A stretch of DNA of 64,000 bases from Frisingicoccus sp009929615 (lineage in GTDB: Bacteria > Bacillota > Clostridia > Lachnospirales > Lachnospiraceae). Numbering within the stretch: position 1 is the stretch's first letter; each line of letters starts with the position of its first letter. The stretch lies in the NCBI GenBank assembly GCA_028692275.1, contig JAQUXR010000004.1, forward strand, positions 66,367-130,366, given 5' to 3'. Position numbers and translations under genes: made by a program. The notes under the pieces were generated by a model. It saw nothing but the letters and a program-made list of their open reading frames with translations. It did no database searches and had not been told where the DNA came from. This document shows, piece after piece, positions 40,166-49,122 of the stretch.

Positions 40166-40393
40166 TTAGATTCTTCCTCCATTTCTTTTTGGCTCAAATA
40201 AAAGGCTTGCTATATACCGTGCATCAATACAATAATGGCAATAGGCCACAACCCTATCTTTCCCTCTGCATTATCTACAAAACGTTTAGGTACCAGCTTA
40301 ATGTTTCGGACAAGTGCCGGACGATATAAGGAATCTCCGCAGAAATCCATCTTATCATAGTTTTCTTCCAGTTCGATAATATTAATTTTCATC
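40166..40393 (-). pseudogene. Decayed tandem duplicate of the 3' end of the CCG-domain gene
   Basis: Bases 40166-40393 are nearly identical to 41253-41577 (end of the Cys-rich gene plus the next gene's ribosome site), including MxINIIELEENYDK, FCGDSLYRP and VRNIKL in translation. Two internal deletions of about 24 and about 70 bases remove the final CCG motif region and shift the frame. The copy overlaps the last codons of the dehydrogenase gene at 40382. Confidence 0.82.
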
Positions 40394-41251
40394 TTTGTTA
40401 TAAAATTTGATAAGTGTCTGTGTTCCCAAATCTCCCCATTTATCTTCAAGGGTTCTATAATTTGCCAGAACCTGATTCAATATCTTCAAATCCAGTCCCT
40501 GACTCTCTGCTTCCTGTGATGCCAGATTCATATCTTTAATAAAATGCTTCATGAAAAATCCCGGTGCATAATCTTCGTTCATAATCTTTACGCCGAAAGC
40601 ATCCAGCTGTTTGCTTCCCGCTGCCCCGGAAGCTACCGAATCCAATAAGGTCTGGATATCCAGTCCCTGGGCTTTAGCATAGCTAATGGCTTCACAAATT
40701 CCGGACATTGTACCGGCAATCATAATCTGATTGGCCATCTTGGTATGCTGCCCACAACCCGGTCCGCCTTCATAATTAATATTTGTTCCCATAGCCTCAA
40801 AAATTTCATGACAAGCCTCATAGTCCACTTTATCGCCACCAACTAAAATAGATAAGGTTCCTGCCTTTGCACCTGTATCACCACCGGTTACTGGTGCATC
40901 CAATGAATGTATACCTATTTTCTTAGCCGCTTCATAAATCTCTTTTGCCAGCTTTGGACTCGAAGTTGTCATATCAATGACATAGGTTCCTGGCTTTGCA
41001 TTTGCAAGAATACCACTTTCCCCTAGATAAACTTCTTCAACATCCTTTGGATATCCCACAATACTAATCATTGCCTCTACTGCAGCAGCACAGCTTCCGA
41101 CAGATTCGTGGAAAATGGCACCTTCACTGATAACATCCTCCACTTTCGCTTTTGTGCGGGCATAAATATGAAGTTCATATCCTGCTTTCATCAAATTACG
41201 TGTCATGGATTTTCCCATGATTCCCAATCCTACAAATCCTATTTTCTTCAT
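40382..41251 (-). CDS. NAD-binding beta-hydroxyacid dehydrogenase (3-hydroxyisobutyrate dehydrogenase/tartronate semialdehyde reductase family)
   Basis: 289 residues. GFVGLGIMGKSMTRNLMKAGY is the Rossmann motif with the family signature, DAPVTGGDTGAKAGTLSILVGG is the substrate loop, and GQHTKMANQIM carries the catalytic Lys. One base separates it from the upstream stop (TAAGATG), so it is cotranscribed with the CCG protein and Fe-ADH. It oxidises or reduces a 3-hydroxy acid (3-hydroxyisobutyrate, glycerate or gamma-hydroxybutyrate-like); which one is not decidable here. Confidence 0.88.
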   Translation of the reverse strand: MKKIGFVGLGIMGKSMTRNLMKAGYELHIYARTKAKVEDVISEGAIFHESVGSCAAAVEAMISIVGYPKDVEEVYLGESGILANAKPGTYVIDMTTSSPKLAKEIYEAAKKIGIHSLDAPVTGGDTGAKAGTLSILVGGDKVDYEACHEIFEAMGTNINYEGGPGCGQHTKMANQIMIAGTMSGICEAISYAKAQGLDIQTLLDSVASGAAGSKQLDAFGVKIMNEDYAPGFFMKHFIKDMNLASQEAESQGLDLKILNQVLANYRTLEDKWGDLGTQTLIKFYNKDEN

Positions 41252-41252
41252 C

Positions 41253-41996
41253 TTAGATTCTTCCTCCATTTCTTTCCGGCTCAAATAAAAGGCTTGCTAT
41301 ATGCCGTGCATCCATACCACCAAGTTGCAAGCCATCAATACAGTAATGGCAATAGGCCACAACCCTATCTGTTTGAAATTGTTTACAGTAATCTTTCATA
41401 ATCTCTATCTGTTCCTCTTTCGTACAATCCCTGAACTTTCCCTCTGCATTATCAACAAAACGTTTGGGTGCCAGCTTAATGTTTCGGACAGGTGCCGGAC
41501 GATATAAGGAATCTCCACAGAAATCCGTCTTATCATAGTTTTCTTCCAGTTCGATAATATTGATATTCATCTTTTTTAAAAGCTGTCTTACAGCCTCCTG
41601 CTCTTCCCTGCGTTCTTTGGAACGCCAGCAGTCCTGAACTGTCATAGACATATTCCCATAATTCGGATAATTAAATGTTTCGTCAGATAAAATCAATTCC
41701 CAGAGTGACTTAAGTTTCACTCCTGGTTTTGTTTCTTCAATAATCGCAGAGCAGTTATGACACAGCGAATAGACGGTATCTCCTTTGGTAAAATTCCCGG
41801 AATCCGGCATGCTCGCCCATGTATTCTGATAATCATCCGGCATTTTATTTTCAAAAAATTCTATCTTATATTTTGGTACACAGCAACGCACAATTTCATA
41901 ATTAAAATGCTCCTGGACATAATTTTGTATCACTTCGCTCAGCTTCGGATACTTCGACGTGAATATACAGCTCGCAATATAATAGTTTTTAGCCAT
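41253..41996 (-). CDS. Cys-rich CCG-domain (HdrB/GlpC-like) oxidoreductase protein
   Basis: 247 residues. Cysteine groups occur in two rounds: SCIF..., RCCVPKY and LCHNC in the first half, then DCWRSKE, FCGDSLYRP and AYCHYC in the second, a divergent version of the CX(n)CCGX(n)CxxC domain of heterodisulfide reductase B, GlpC and LutA. These bind Fe-S clusters and pass electrons to quinone or thiol. Start at 41996 follows GGAGGG. It is flanked by an iron ADH and a hydroxyacid dehydrogenase. Part of its 3' end has been duplicated downstream. Confidence 0.72.
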   Translation of the reverse strand: MAKNYYIASCIFTSKYPKLSEVIQNYVQEHFNYEIVRCCVPKYKIEFFENKMPDDYQNTWASMPDSGNFTKGDTVYSLCHNCSAIIEETKPGVKLKSLWELILSDETFNYPNYGNMSMTVQDCWRSKERREEQEAVRQLLKKMNINIIELEENYDKTDFCGDSLYRPAPVRNIKLAPKRFVDNAEGKFRDCTKEEQIEIMKDYCKQFQTDRVVAYCHYCIDGLQLGGMDARHIASLLFEPERNGGRI

Positions 41997-42016
41997 CTCT
42001 CTCAATCCCTCCTTTT

Positions 42017-43171
42017 TCAATCCCATAGTTTCTTATATAAATTAATAATATCTTCCTCACTAATGCTTCGTCTCGTATTCGATGGACTGCCACTTGCCAT
42101 GGCATCCTGTGCCATCTTTTGAATCTGCTCAAAAAAAGCCGCCTTTTGAATGCCATATTCTGCCAGAGATGGCACCTCGCATCTTCTGCAAAGCCGTACA
42201 ACTGCTGCTAAAAAGGCATTTGCTGCCTCTTCATCACTCATATTTTCAGATGCCTCACCAATTTCCCGGCCTAGCAGGGCAAACCTCTCACAGGCACCTT
42301 CTAAGGCATAGCCCAGACATACTTTCAGCAACATGGCATTAGATATTCCATGAGGTACATGAAATAAGGCCCCAATCGGGCGGCTCATCCCATGAACCAA
42401 TGTCACAGAGGAATTATTAAAAGCAATTCCCGCCTCCAATGCCGCCATGGACATTTCCTCTCTGGCTTCCAGATTATAACCATCTTTATAGGCTACTGGC
42501 AAATTTTTAAAAATACGCCGAACTGCAGAAACAGCAAAGGTATCCGACAAAGGCTGAGCCTTTCTCGATGTGTAGGCCTCTATACTGTGTGTTAACGCAT
42601 CCAGCCCCGTAGATGAAGTAATATTTTTCGATGTTGTCAATGATAACTTTGGTTCCAATACAGCTACTTTTGGCATCAGGGGCTTGCCCCTTAGGAGCAT
42701 TTTAATGTCTGTCTCCACATCTGTAATTATGGTAAACTGGGTCACTTCAGAACCGGTTCCTGCTGTTGTCGGAATGGCAATCATCGGTGGCAGCTGTCTA
42801 AAAATTTCTTTTCCCATATAATCCGAAATTCTCCCCGGACTTCGTGCCATAATTCCTATAGCTTTCATGGCATCCATCGGACTTCCTCCACCCAGGCCAA
42901 TAAGAAAATCGCATTTCTCTTTTTTATATACAAAAAGGCCATTTTCAACCATAATGGTTGTCGGTTCTCCTGTTATATGGTCATAGACTACATACTCTAT
43001 GCCGGCCTTTGTGAGAATGGCTTCTAATTTTTCTATACTGCCCGTTCTCACAGAACTTTTTCCTGTAACAATCAAGGCTTTTTCACCATAATCTGCTATA
43101 ATTCCTGCCAGAGCAGACAAGGCATTTTTTCCTGTTATAATTTTTTCCGGAATCATAAATTCCTGGGACAT
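42017..43171 (-). CDS. Iron-containing alcohol dehydrogenase
   Basis: 384 residues, standard for group III ADHs. NAD site GLGGGSPMDAMKAIG, PTTAGTGSEVTQF, and the metal-binding region GLDALTHSIEAYTS and LVHGMSRPIGALFHVPHG with Asp and three His are all present. GAGGTAATATAT precedes the start. Leads a four-gene operon with the CCG protein, the hydroxyacid dehydrogenase and the small PAS-like protein, divergent from a LysR gene. Probably reduces or oxidises a hydroxy or keto acid (4-hydroxybutyrate dehydrogenase-like) rather than ethanol, judged from neighbours only. Confidence 0.92.
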   Translation of the reverse strand: MSQEFMIPEKIITGKNALSALAGIIADYGEKALIVTGKSSVRTGSIEKLEAILTKAGIEYVVYDHITGEPTTIMVENGLFVYKKEKCDFLIGLGGGSPMDAMKAIGIMARSPGRISDYMGKEIFRQLPPMIAIPTTAGTGSEVTQFTIITDVETDIKMLLRGKPLMPKVAVLEPKLSLTTSKNITSSTGLDALTHSIEAYTSRKAQPLSDTFAVSAVRRIFKNLPVAYKDGYNLEAREEMSMAALEAGIAFNNSSVTLVHGMSRPIGALFHVPHGISNAMLLKVCLGYALEGACERFALLGREIGEASENMSDEEAANAFLAAVVRLCRRCEVPSLAEYGIQKAAFFEQIQKMAQDAMASGSPSNTRRSISEEDIINLYKKLWD

Positions 43172-43295
43172 ATATATTACCTCACATTCCTATCGTATTC
43201 AATTTTATTTCCATCTTTTGTAAAATGTAGTATATTAAATAATATATATATTGTTATCTGTTTTTAATATATCATTTGAAAGGGGAATGAATATC

Positions 43296-44156
43296 TTGGA
43301 TTTACAATCTCTGCGTTTTTTCCGTACTGTTGCCTCAGAAGGCAGTTTTTCAAAAGCGGCTCACAAACTGAACTATGCCCAATCTAACCTGTCCACAAAG
43401 ATTCTTCAGTTAGAACGCGAACTGCAGGTAACTCTGCTCTATCGCCACAGTCATGGTGTATCTCTGACTCCAAAGGGCGAGCTGTTGCTCACCTATGCAG
43501 ATGAACTGCTTCGCCTGGCAGATGAGACTTCACGGGTTATCGCCGATGATGGCACGGCCAAAGGAGCTTTAACCATCGGCTCCATGGAATCCACGGCCAT
43601 ATCCTTCCTTCCCCAGCTGCTTTCTTCCTATCACCGTGACAATCCAAACGTATCCATTACTGTCAAAACCGGCACTACTGAAGCTGCCATCCGCGGTGTC
43701 CTTGAACACACTCTGGATGGTGCCTTTGTCGCAGGAAATCTGAATCATCCGGATTTAGAAACCCGGTTTGTAAAGAACGAACACTTAATGCTGGTTACAA
43801 GTTCTGTAGATAGCCTCCCCCTGACCCCCGAATATCTATCCGGCGAATCATTGCTTGTCTTCCCCCAGGGCTGCTCCTACCGCCGCATATTAGAGCAGTG
43901 GCTGAAGGACCAGAATATTTTCTCTGAAAATGTCATGGAATTTGATTCTCTGGGAGCGATTATTGCAAGCATCAGTGCAGGACTTGGTATCAGTCTTTTT
44001 CCCGAATCCGCTGTTCGGGCCTATGCTTCCGGCGGGATACTGACCTGCCATGAAATACCACCGGAATATGCTCTCGTTCCTATTGTCTTCGTCTATCGTA
44101 AACACGAATTCATCGAAAGTTCATTACAAAATTTCATAGATTCTATTCAGATATAA
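43296..44156 (+). CDS. LysR family transcriptional regulator
   Basis: 286 residues from a TTG start. DLQSLRFFRTVASEGSFSKAAHKLNYAQSNLSTKILQLERELQVTLLYRHSHGVSLTPKG is a CynR/CysB-type LysR DNA-binding domain, followed by the effector-binding domain. AAAGGGG is ten bases ahead of the TTG but only one base ahead of the alternative ATG at 43287, so TTG is preferred. Divergent from the Fe-ADH operon, which it probably controls. The AT-rich 124-base spacer between them holds the promoters. Confidence 0.92.
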   Translation: MDLQSLRFFRTVASEGSFSKAAHKLNYAQSNLSTKILQLERELQVTLLYRHSHGVSLTPKGELLLTYADELLRLADETSRVIADDGTAKGALTIGSMESTAISFLPQLLSSYHRDNPNVSITVKTGTTEAAIRGVLEHTLDGAFVAGNLNHPDLETRFVKNEHLMLVTSSVDSLPLTPEYLSGESLLVFPQGCSYRRILEQWLKDQNIFSENVMEFDSLGAIIASISAGLGISLFPESAVRAYASGGILTCHEIPPEYALVPIVFVYRKHEFIESSLQNFIDSIQI

Positions 44157-44160
44157 TCAA

Positions 44161-44196
44161 AAAGGTATGTAGAATTCTAAAATTCTACATACCTTT
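44161..44196. terminator. Strong bidirectional terminator
   Basis: Perfect 16-bp stem 44161-44176 with 44181-44196 around a CTAA loop, A run on the left and T-rich on the right. Ends lysR and the convergent cyclase pseudogene. Confidence 0.85.
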
Positions 44197-44209
44197 ATAT
44201 CCTTTGGCA

Positions 44210-45745
44210 TTATCTGCCGTTATCCTGTCTTTGTTTTTTCAACGCATACATCCGCTCATCCGCCAATTTAAACAAGCTTCGTACATTCCCTGCCTCTGAA
44301 TATTTACAAACGCCAATGGCGCTCTCCAAAGAACTTCCCGGAGCAAAAGATGCACAATCAATCCCTTCAATGGCTTTTCGAATGTTTTCTGCAAGTTCCT
44401 CCGCTTCCATCTCTTCCATAGCATGCAGAACAATAAATTCATCGCCGGCAAGTCTCGCCGCCTCATCGCCTTCCGGAAGACATTTTTCAATGGCCTCTGC
44501 TGTCGCCTGCAATGCTGCATCTCCGGCAGCATGTCAATAATAATCATTAATCCTCTTGAATCGATTTAAATCCATAAAGAGAACTGCAAAATCGCCACCG
44601 GGTTCAACACGTTTCATCTCCCACTGGTCAAGCAGCTCGCCGAGTTTCCTTCGATTTGGCAAACCGGTCAATTCATCATAATGAGCAAGATAATCCATCC
44701 GTCGCTGTGCATCCTTTAAGGAACTCGCATCATGTAATGAGAGAATAAACACTTCATGGCTCTGCTTTCTTGTCGTTGTCCGGGTAATCGATGCCATCAA
44801 AGGCATGAGATTTGAGAGAACCAAGTCCATAGATGCCCGCGGATTCTTAGACTTGGCAAATTCATTCAAAAGGACTTCCCCATCCTGTATTAAATAATTG
44901 GTGAACTTCTCCCTTTTTAGATGTTCTGTCTCCAACATCCGTTTTGCTTCTGTATTACCATATAAAATATTCCAATCGGAATCTGTAATTAACATGGCAT
45001 CCATGCTGCTTTCAAAAACACTGCTCGGATCCATAGCCAGTTCAATATGTGCCAAATCGTGATTCCGAAGCTCATTCCAATAACCCACCATGAAAATTAT
45101 TGTTGCAATAAAACTTAATGGCGGTAAAAACGTACTAAAATGCGGAATGACATAAATAACCAAAATGCCGATAGACACGGCCAGCACATCCAGAATAATA
45201 AAGCCTGTCGAAAGTATCTTGACATCTTTTCCTTCTTCTCGCCGCTGCCACAGATACAAACGTATCAATGCAACACCAAGATAGGCACCTAATTCTATAA
45301 AAATCAAATAAGGCCAGAAATCTGTAAAGGACTGCTGATAGGTCCACCCCAGACCACTGCCGCTCTGTACCAGTCTATCTGCAAAGGCTGTCGTATCTGA
45401 AACCATAAACAAAATGGTAATGATGATTCCCGGCACCCAGTAGAGAATTTTTCGTGTCCAGCTTTTAAAATATTTATTATCCCCGCACATAACCAGAAAG
45501 AAGTAGGCTGTTACCGGAATAAATCCATTCCAGCCAATAGCCCCTAATCTAAGCCAGAACCAGGCCTTAGCTTCTGTGGCTGCACCATAAAAAAAGGCAT
45601 CACAAAAAGCCCACCATCCCAGGCAGACAAACACTGCCAAGGAGAGCTGAATAAGAGGGTCACCTTTAGCGGTAGGTGCCCTCTTTACAAATAGAACTGC
45701 ATATAGAACCGCTGTAATCACAGCAAAAAAAGAAAGAATATTCAT
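44210..45745 (-). pseudogene. Membrane diguanylate cyclase interrupted by a nonsense codon
   Basis: One frame of 511 codons with a single in-frame TGA at 44534-44536. The N-terminal 220 residues hold about seven membrane helices (a histidine-kinase 7TM-like sensor), then a PAS-like region and a GGDEF domain: DYLAHYDELTGLPNRRKLGELL and FMDLNRFKRINDYY before the stop, and HAAGDAALQAT and RLAGDEF after it. The expected motif is NDxYGHxxGD, so the TGA stands where the Gly codon GGA should be, a single G-to-T change. The active-site loop is AGDEF, which can be active. As it stands the catalytic half is not made. Own promoter at 45789-45817. Confidence 0.85.
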
Positions 45746-45788
45746 ATATTGTGCCTGCCTATTAGATTTTATTGTAATTCATATACAA

Positions 45789-45817
45789 ATTATACAATAA
45801 ATTTCATCTTATAACAA
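45789..45817 (-). promoter_or_regulatory. Promoter of the diguanylate cyclase pseudogene
   Basis: Minus-strand -35 TTGTTA (45812-45817), 17-base spacer, -10 TATAAT (45789-45794). The gene is still equipped for transcription, which suits a recent loss. Confidence 0.72.
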
Positions 45818-45848
45818 TGTTTTTTCAGACTTTTATATGTAAAATATA

Positions 45849-46943
45849 TCAACCTACAAGAGCTATATGGACATTCACATTGTCTTCTGTTGTTTTGAGT
45901 GATTCTGATATTCCATTATCTGTCACTTCCCCCAAATGAACGACCTGATAGGGACTGATGTCCATATCTTCATAGTTAATAACAAAGGCATTCCAGCCAT
46001 CCCAATAATAAACATGTCCGGCCTTTATCTCCGATGTTTTTTCCGCAGCCATCACTGGTGTAAAGGGTAATTCACCATAATACTCATGTCCTGCATAGCG
46101 AACCATCTCTATATCTAAAGGCATGTTGGCTTTTATTTCTTCCACTGTAACATTATCATTTAAAACAACCGTGTATATGTTCTCTCCAAGAGTCATTTCC
46201 ATTTCTGCTTCAATCCCGGCCACTTCTGGTAAATCCATACCATCGATCCAGCTATCCACATCACTCTGGGCTGAAAATACAGCACCGCCGCGAACGGATA
46301 AACCGTCCAGTAAGGTCACGGTATCTCCAACTAAACTCTGAATTGTACCCTCACTGCTGCCTAAACCGCTTCCTTCATGGGTTGCCAGTGGTGCAATGAT
46401 TTTCCCGGAGAAATCATACTCTTCTAAAAAGGTATAGACCGGCATTGGGAGCGTTCCCCACCAGTTTGGATATATAAGAAATACGGTATCATACTGACTC
46501 ATATTTTCTACATGGCTGGATAAGGCAGGTCTTGCATCATTACTCTGTTCTTCACTAGCCTGATTGGTTGTTGCACGATAATCGGTTGGGTAAACTTCTT
46601 CTGTAATAATCTGAAAGACATCTCCGCCTGTTTTTTCTGCTACCATGTTGGCAAGAACTTCTGCATTTCCGATATAGGTCCCATCCTGTGCATTAATGCT
46701 GGCCGACGATACAGCTTCTACATTACCACTTAAGTCTGTGACACCTACTCTTGAAAAGTAAGCTACTAAAACATTTGAACCGGATACAGCCTCTGTTTCA
46801 ACTTCTGTTTCTGTGCTTTCCTCTGTGGTACTTTCGGCCTTCGTCACCGGCTGGGTTTCTTCTGCTGAATTTCTTTCACCGCAGGCACTCAGGGACAATA
46901 CCATACTTAACACAATACTCCATACAACTGTTCTCTTCTTCAT
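45849..46943 (-). CDS. Lipoprotein with flavodoxin and cyclophilin-like domains
   Basis: 364 residues. Signal peptide with lipobox LSAC, a Thr/Glu-rich linker to about residue 55, a flavodoxin domain (VLVAYFSRVGVTDLSGN, then VFLIYPNWWGTLPMPVYTFLEEYDFSGK, and THEGSGLGSSEG) and a C-terminal cyclophilin-like domain (YTVVLNDNVTVEEIKANMPLDIEMV to NAFVINYEDM). So it is an extracytoplasmic FMN protein, possibly a partner of membrane or secreted redox enzymes. GGAGGTAATTG precedes the ATG at 46943. Stand-alone gene. Shares its last domain with the lipoprotein at 15326. Confidence 0.85.
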   Translation of the reverse strand: MKKRTVVWSIVLSMVLSLSACGERNSAEETQPVTKAESTTEESTETEVETEAVSGSNVLVAYFSRVGVTDLSGNVEAVSSASINAQDGTYIGNAEVLANMVAEKTGGDVFQIITEEVYPTDYRATTNQASEEQSNDARPALSSHVENMSQYDTVFLIYPNWWGTLPMPVYTFLEEYDFSGKIIAPLATHEGSGLGSSEGTIQSLVGDTVTLLDGLSVRGGAVFSAQSDVDSWIDGMDLPEVAGIEAEMEMTLGENIYTVVLNDNVTVEEIKANMPLDIEMVRYAGHEYYGELPFTPVMAAEKTSEIKAGHVYYWDGWNAFVINYEDMDISPYQVVHLGEVTDNGISESLKTTEDNVNVHIALVG

Positions 46944-47050
46944 CAATTACCTCCTATTAAAATTACACTTTGTTATGGAAATTGTAACCAAATTCATATA
47001 AAAGAACAATTTTGTTTTTGAAGCCTTTTAATAAGTATTACTAATCCATA

Positions 47051-47083
47051 AAAAAAGTGACCCTGCCTCTGCAGAATCACTTT
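47051..47083 (-). terminator. lysA terminator
   Basis: AAAGTGA...TCACTTT stem with an inner CTGC/GCAG pair, followed on the minus strand by a seven-T run. Confidence 0.82.
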
Positions 47084-47092
47084 CTCTATATC

Positions 47093-48361
47093 TTATAAGT
47101 ATTTATTCATAATATCCGAAAAATCAAAGGTTGCAAAATAATCAGCTGGTGTTTCTGCTCTTCGGATTAATTTTGTCCCACCATTTTCCTCCAGCAGAAC
47201 CTCTGCAGAACGAAGCTTACCATTGTAATTATAACCCATCGAGAAACCGTGAGCTCCGGTATCATGGATAATAATTAAATCACCAATATCAATCTTTGGA
47301 AGATTCCGGTCGATGGCAAATTTATCATTGTTCTCACACAGAGAACCCGTCACATCATACATATGGTCGCAAGGTGCATCTTCCTTACCAGCAACTGTGA
47401 TGTGGTGGTAAGAACCGTACATAGCCGGACGCATCAGGTTACATGCACAGGCATCCAGACCAATATATTCTTTGTAAATATGTTTTTCATGAACTGCTTT
47501 GGCAATCAAATGTCCATAAGGTGCCAGCATGAAACGTCCCATCTCTGTGAAAATAGCTACATCCCCCATACCTGCAGGTACGAGAATCTCCTCAAATGCT
47601 TTGCGAACGCCCTCACCAATTGCCATAATATCATTTGGCTCTTCATCCGGATGATAAGGGATTCCCACACCACCGGACAGATTAATGAATTCAACAGATG
47701 CTCCTGTTTCTTCATGAAGTTCAACGGCTGTTTTGAAAAGAATCCGTGCAAGGGCCGGATAATACTCATTCGTCTTTGTATTACTTGCTAAAAATGCATG
47801 AAGTCCAAAATGTTTAACGCCTTTAGCAACCATTTTCTTAAAACCTTCACTCAGCTGTTCTCTGGTAAAGCCGTACTTTGCTTCTCCTGGTGTATCCATG
47901 ATACCGTTACTGAGTTCAAAATTTCCACCTGTGTTTAAACGGCAGCACATGGTTTCAGGAAGTTTTCCAAGGATATTTTCGACAAAATCAATATGGGTAA
48001 TATCATCCAGATTGATGATGGCACCTAATTTACCAGCCAGTACAAAATCTTCAGGCGGTGTCGCATTGGAGGAAAACATGATTTCCTTTCCTGTAAATCC
48101 GCAGGCATCTGACATCATTAATTCTGTCAGAGAAGAACAGTCTGTACCACAGCCTTCTTCCTTTAAAATCTTTAAGATATATGGATTTGGTGTTGCCTTA
48201 ACTGCAAAATATTCTTTAAATCCTTTATTCCATGAAAAAGCGGCATTTACTTTTCGAGCATTTTCACGAATTCCTTTTTCATCATAAATATGAAAAGGTG
48301 TTGGAAATTCTTTAACGATTTCATCCAGCTGTTCTTTGGTTACAAATGGGACTTTTTTCAT
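47093..48361 (-). CDS. lysA: Diaminopimelate decarboxylase
   Basis: 422 residues. Fold-type III PLP decarboxylase: EYFAVKATPNPYILKIL contains the Schiff-base Lys, FGLHAFLAS the His, FINLSGGVGIPYHP the phosphate-binding Gly loop, and GSLCENNDKFA the catalytic Cys of the partner subunit; YNYNGKLRSAEVL closes the domain. It makes lysine from meso-DAP, the last step of the pathway started by dapA. Its start overlaps the end of the TrmB regulator gene by four bases (ATGA), so it is expressed with that regulator. Related carboxynorspermidine-type enzymes share the fold but not the neighbours. Confidence 0.88.
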   Translation of the reverse strand: MKKVPFVTKEQLDEIVKEFPTPFHIYDEKGIRENARKVNAAFSWNKGFKEYFAVKATPNPYILKILKEEGCGTDCSSLTELMMSDACGFTGKEIMFSSNATPPEDFVLAGKLGAIINLDDITHIDFVENILGKLPETMCCRLNTGGNFELSNGIMDTPGEAKYGFTREQLSEGFKKMVAKGVKHFGLHAFLASNTKTNEYYPALARILFKTAVELHEETGASVEFINLSGGVGIPYHPDEEPNDIMAIGEGVRKAFEEILVPAGMGDVAIFTEMGRFMLAPYGHLIAKAVHEKHIYKEYIGLDACACNLMRPAMYGSYHHITVAGKEDAPCDHMYDVTGSLCENNDKFAIDRNLPKIDIGDLIIIHDTGAHGFSMGYNYNGKLRSAEVLLEENGGTKLIRRAETPADYFATFDFSDIMNKYL

Positions 48362-49062
48362 TTTATTTCATTCCTTCCTGTTAATTCAATAATTTTTATT
48401 TCATTACTCAGTGAATCTTTAAAGAGGTCTACCAGATTCTTCTTTCCTGAATAGAGGCATGCCGACTGTTCGCCATTTCCCACGTCTCCTGTCAATACAG
48501 TAGCGGAATCAATGATGATCCCTATCTGTCCCGTCTTCCGGTCTGACAGATAAATCCTGGCACCTTCGAGTTCAAAAGGTGGGTCGGTAATAACAACCAC
48601 TTTAATTCCCTGAGCTATCTTCTGCTTCAAATTATTCTGATAGGGTTCCAGTATTCTGCTTTCACCGGATACATAAACACGATATCGGGCCTGAGTCAGC
48701 ATATAAGATATCTTATCTGCTATATGTCCATCTCCACGAATCGTCACATATCCTTCCATATACTCTGTATGGACAGGCAGCTGTTCCTTTAAAAAAGCCT
48801 TCATCCGTTCAAGATGTTTTAATTTATTACCACAGAATTCCTCCACATCCACCGGTGCATATTTCACCGGAGTACCTTCAATCAGACAGGCCGCACCCTT
48901 ATCTACAAGACATGCCAGTGCCGTATAGGCGTTAGACCGGGAAATTCCCGTCCTCTTTGCTGCCTCATATCCAGTAAGTGAACCTTCCGAAAGTAGATTC
49001 AGATAAATTGTTGATTCCTGCCGTGTCAATCCAAAACACATCAAAGCATCATTTAAATCCAT
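48358..49062 (-). CDS. TrmB family transcriptional regulator
   Basis: 234 residues. MDLNDALMCFGLTRQESTIYLNLLSEGSLTGYEAAKRTGISRSNAYTALACLVDKG is the TrmB winged helix, followed by a C-terminal domain with PLD-like character (YRVYVSGESRILEPYQNNLKQKI and GIKVVVITDPPF). Start at 49062 chosen for GGGGGAAAAG. Translationally coupled to lysA and preceded by a perfect 16-bp palindrome overlapping its own promoter, so it probably represses itself and lysA in response to an unknown ligand such as lysine or DAP. TrmB regulators in bacteria are less studied than the archaeal sugar regulators. Confidence 0.88.
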   Translation of the reverse strand: MDLNDALMCFGLTRQESTIYLNLLSEGSLTGYEAAKRTGISRSNAYTALACLVDKGAACLIEGTPVKYAPVDVEEFCGNKLKHLERMKAFLKEQLPVHTEYMEGYVTIRGDGHIADKISYMLTQARYRVYVSGESRILEPYQNNLKQKIAQGIKVVVITDPPFELEGARIYLSDRKTGQIGIIIDSATVLTGDVGNGEQSACLYSGKKNLVDLFKDSLSNEIKIIELTGRNEIK

Positions 49063-49093
49063 CTTTTCCCCCATAGTATTTCTTTATAGGAAC

Positions 49094-49122
49094 ACTATAG
49101 TATACTATAGAATAAATGTCAA
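49094..49122 (-). promoter_or_regulatory. trmB-lysA promoter with perfect palindromic operator
   Basis: Minus-strand -35 TTGACA (49117-49122), 17-base spacer, -10 TATAGT (49094-49099). CTATAGTATACTATAG (49095-49110) is a perfect 16-bp palindrome lying on the -10 box and spacer, the position expected for a repressor. Confidence 0.85.

Noticed and set aside
40210..40449. A separate 79-residue gene
   Set aside because: It is a chance frame through the decayed duplicate and the end of the dehydrogenase gene, with no ribosome site.
44534..44536. TGA in the cyclase as a selenocysteine or recoded codon
   Set aside because: The family has a Gly there, one base change explains it, and I see no SECIS-like element requirement.
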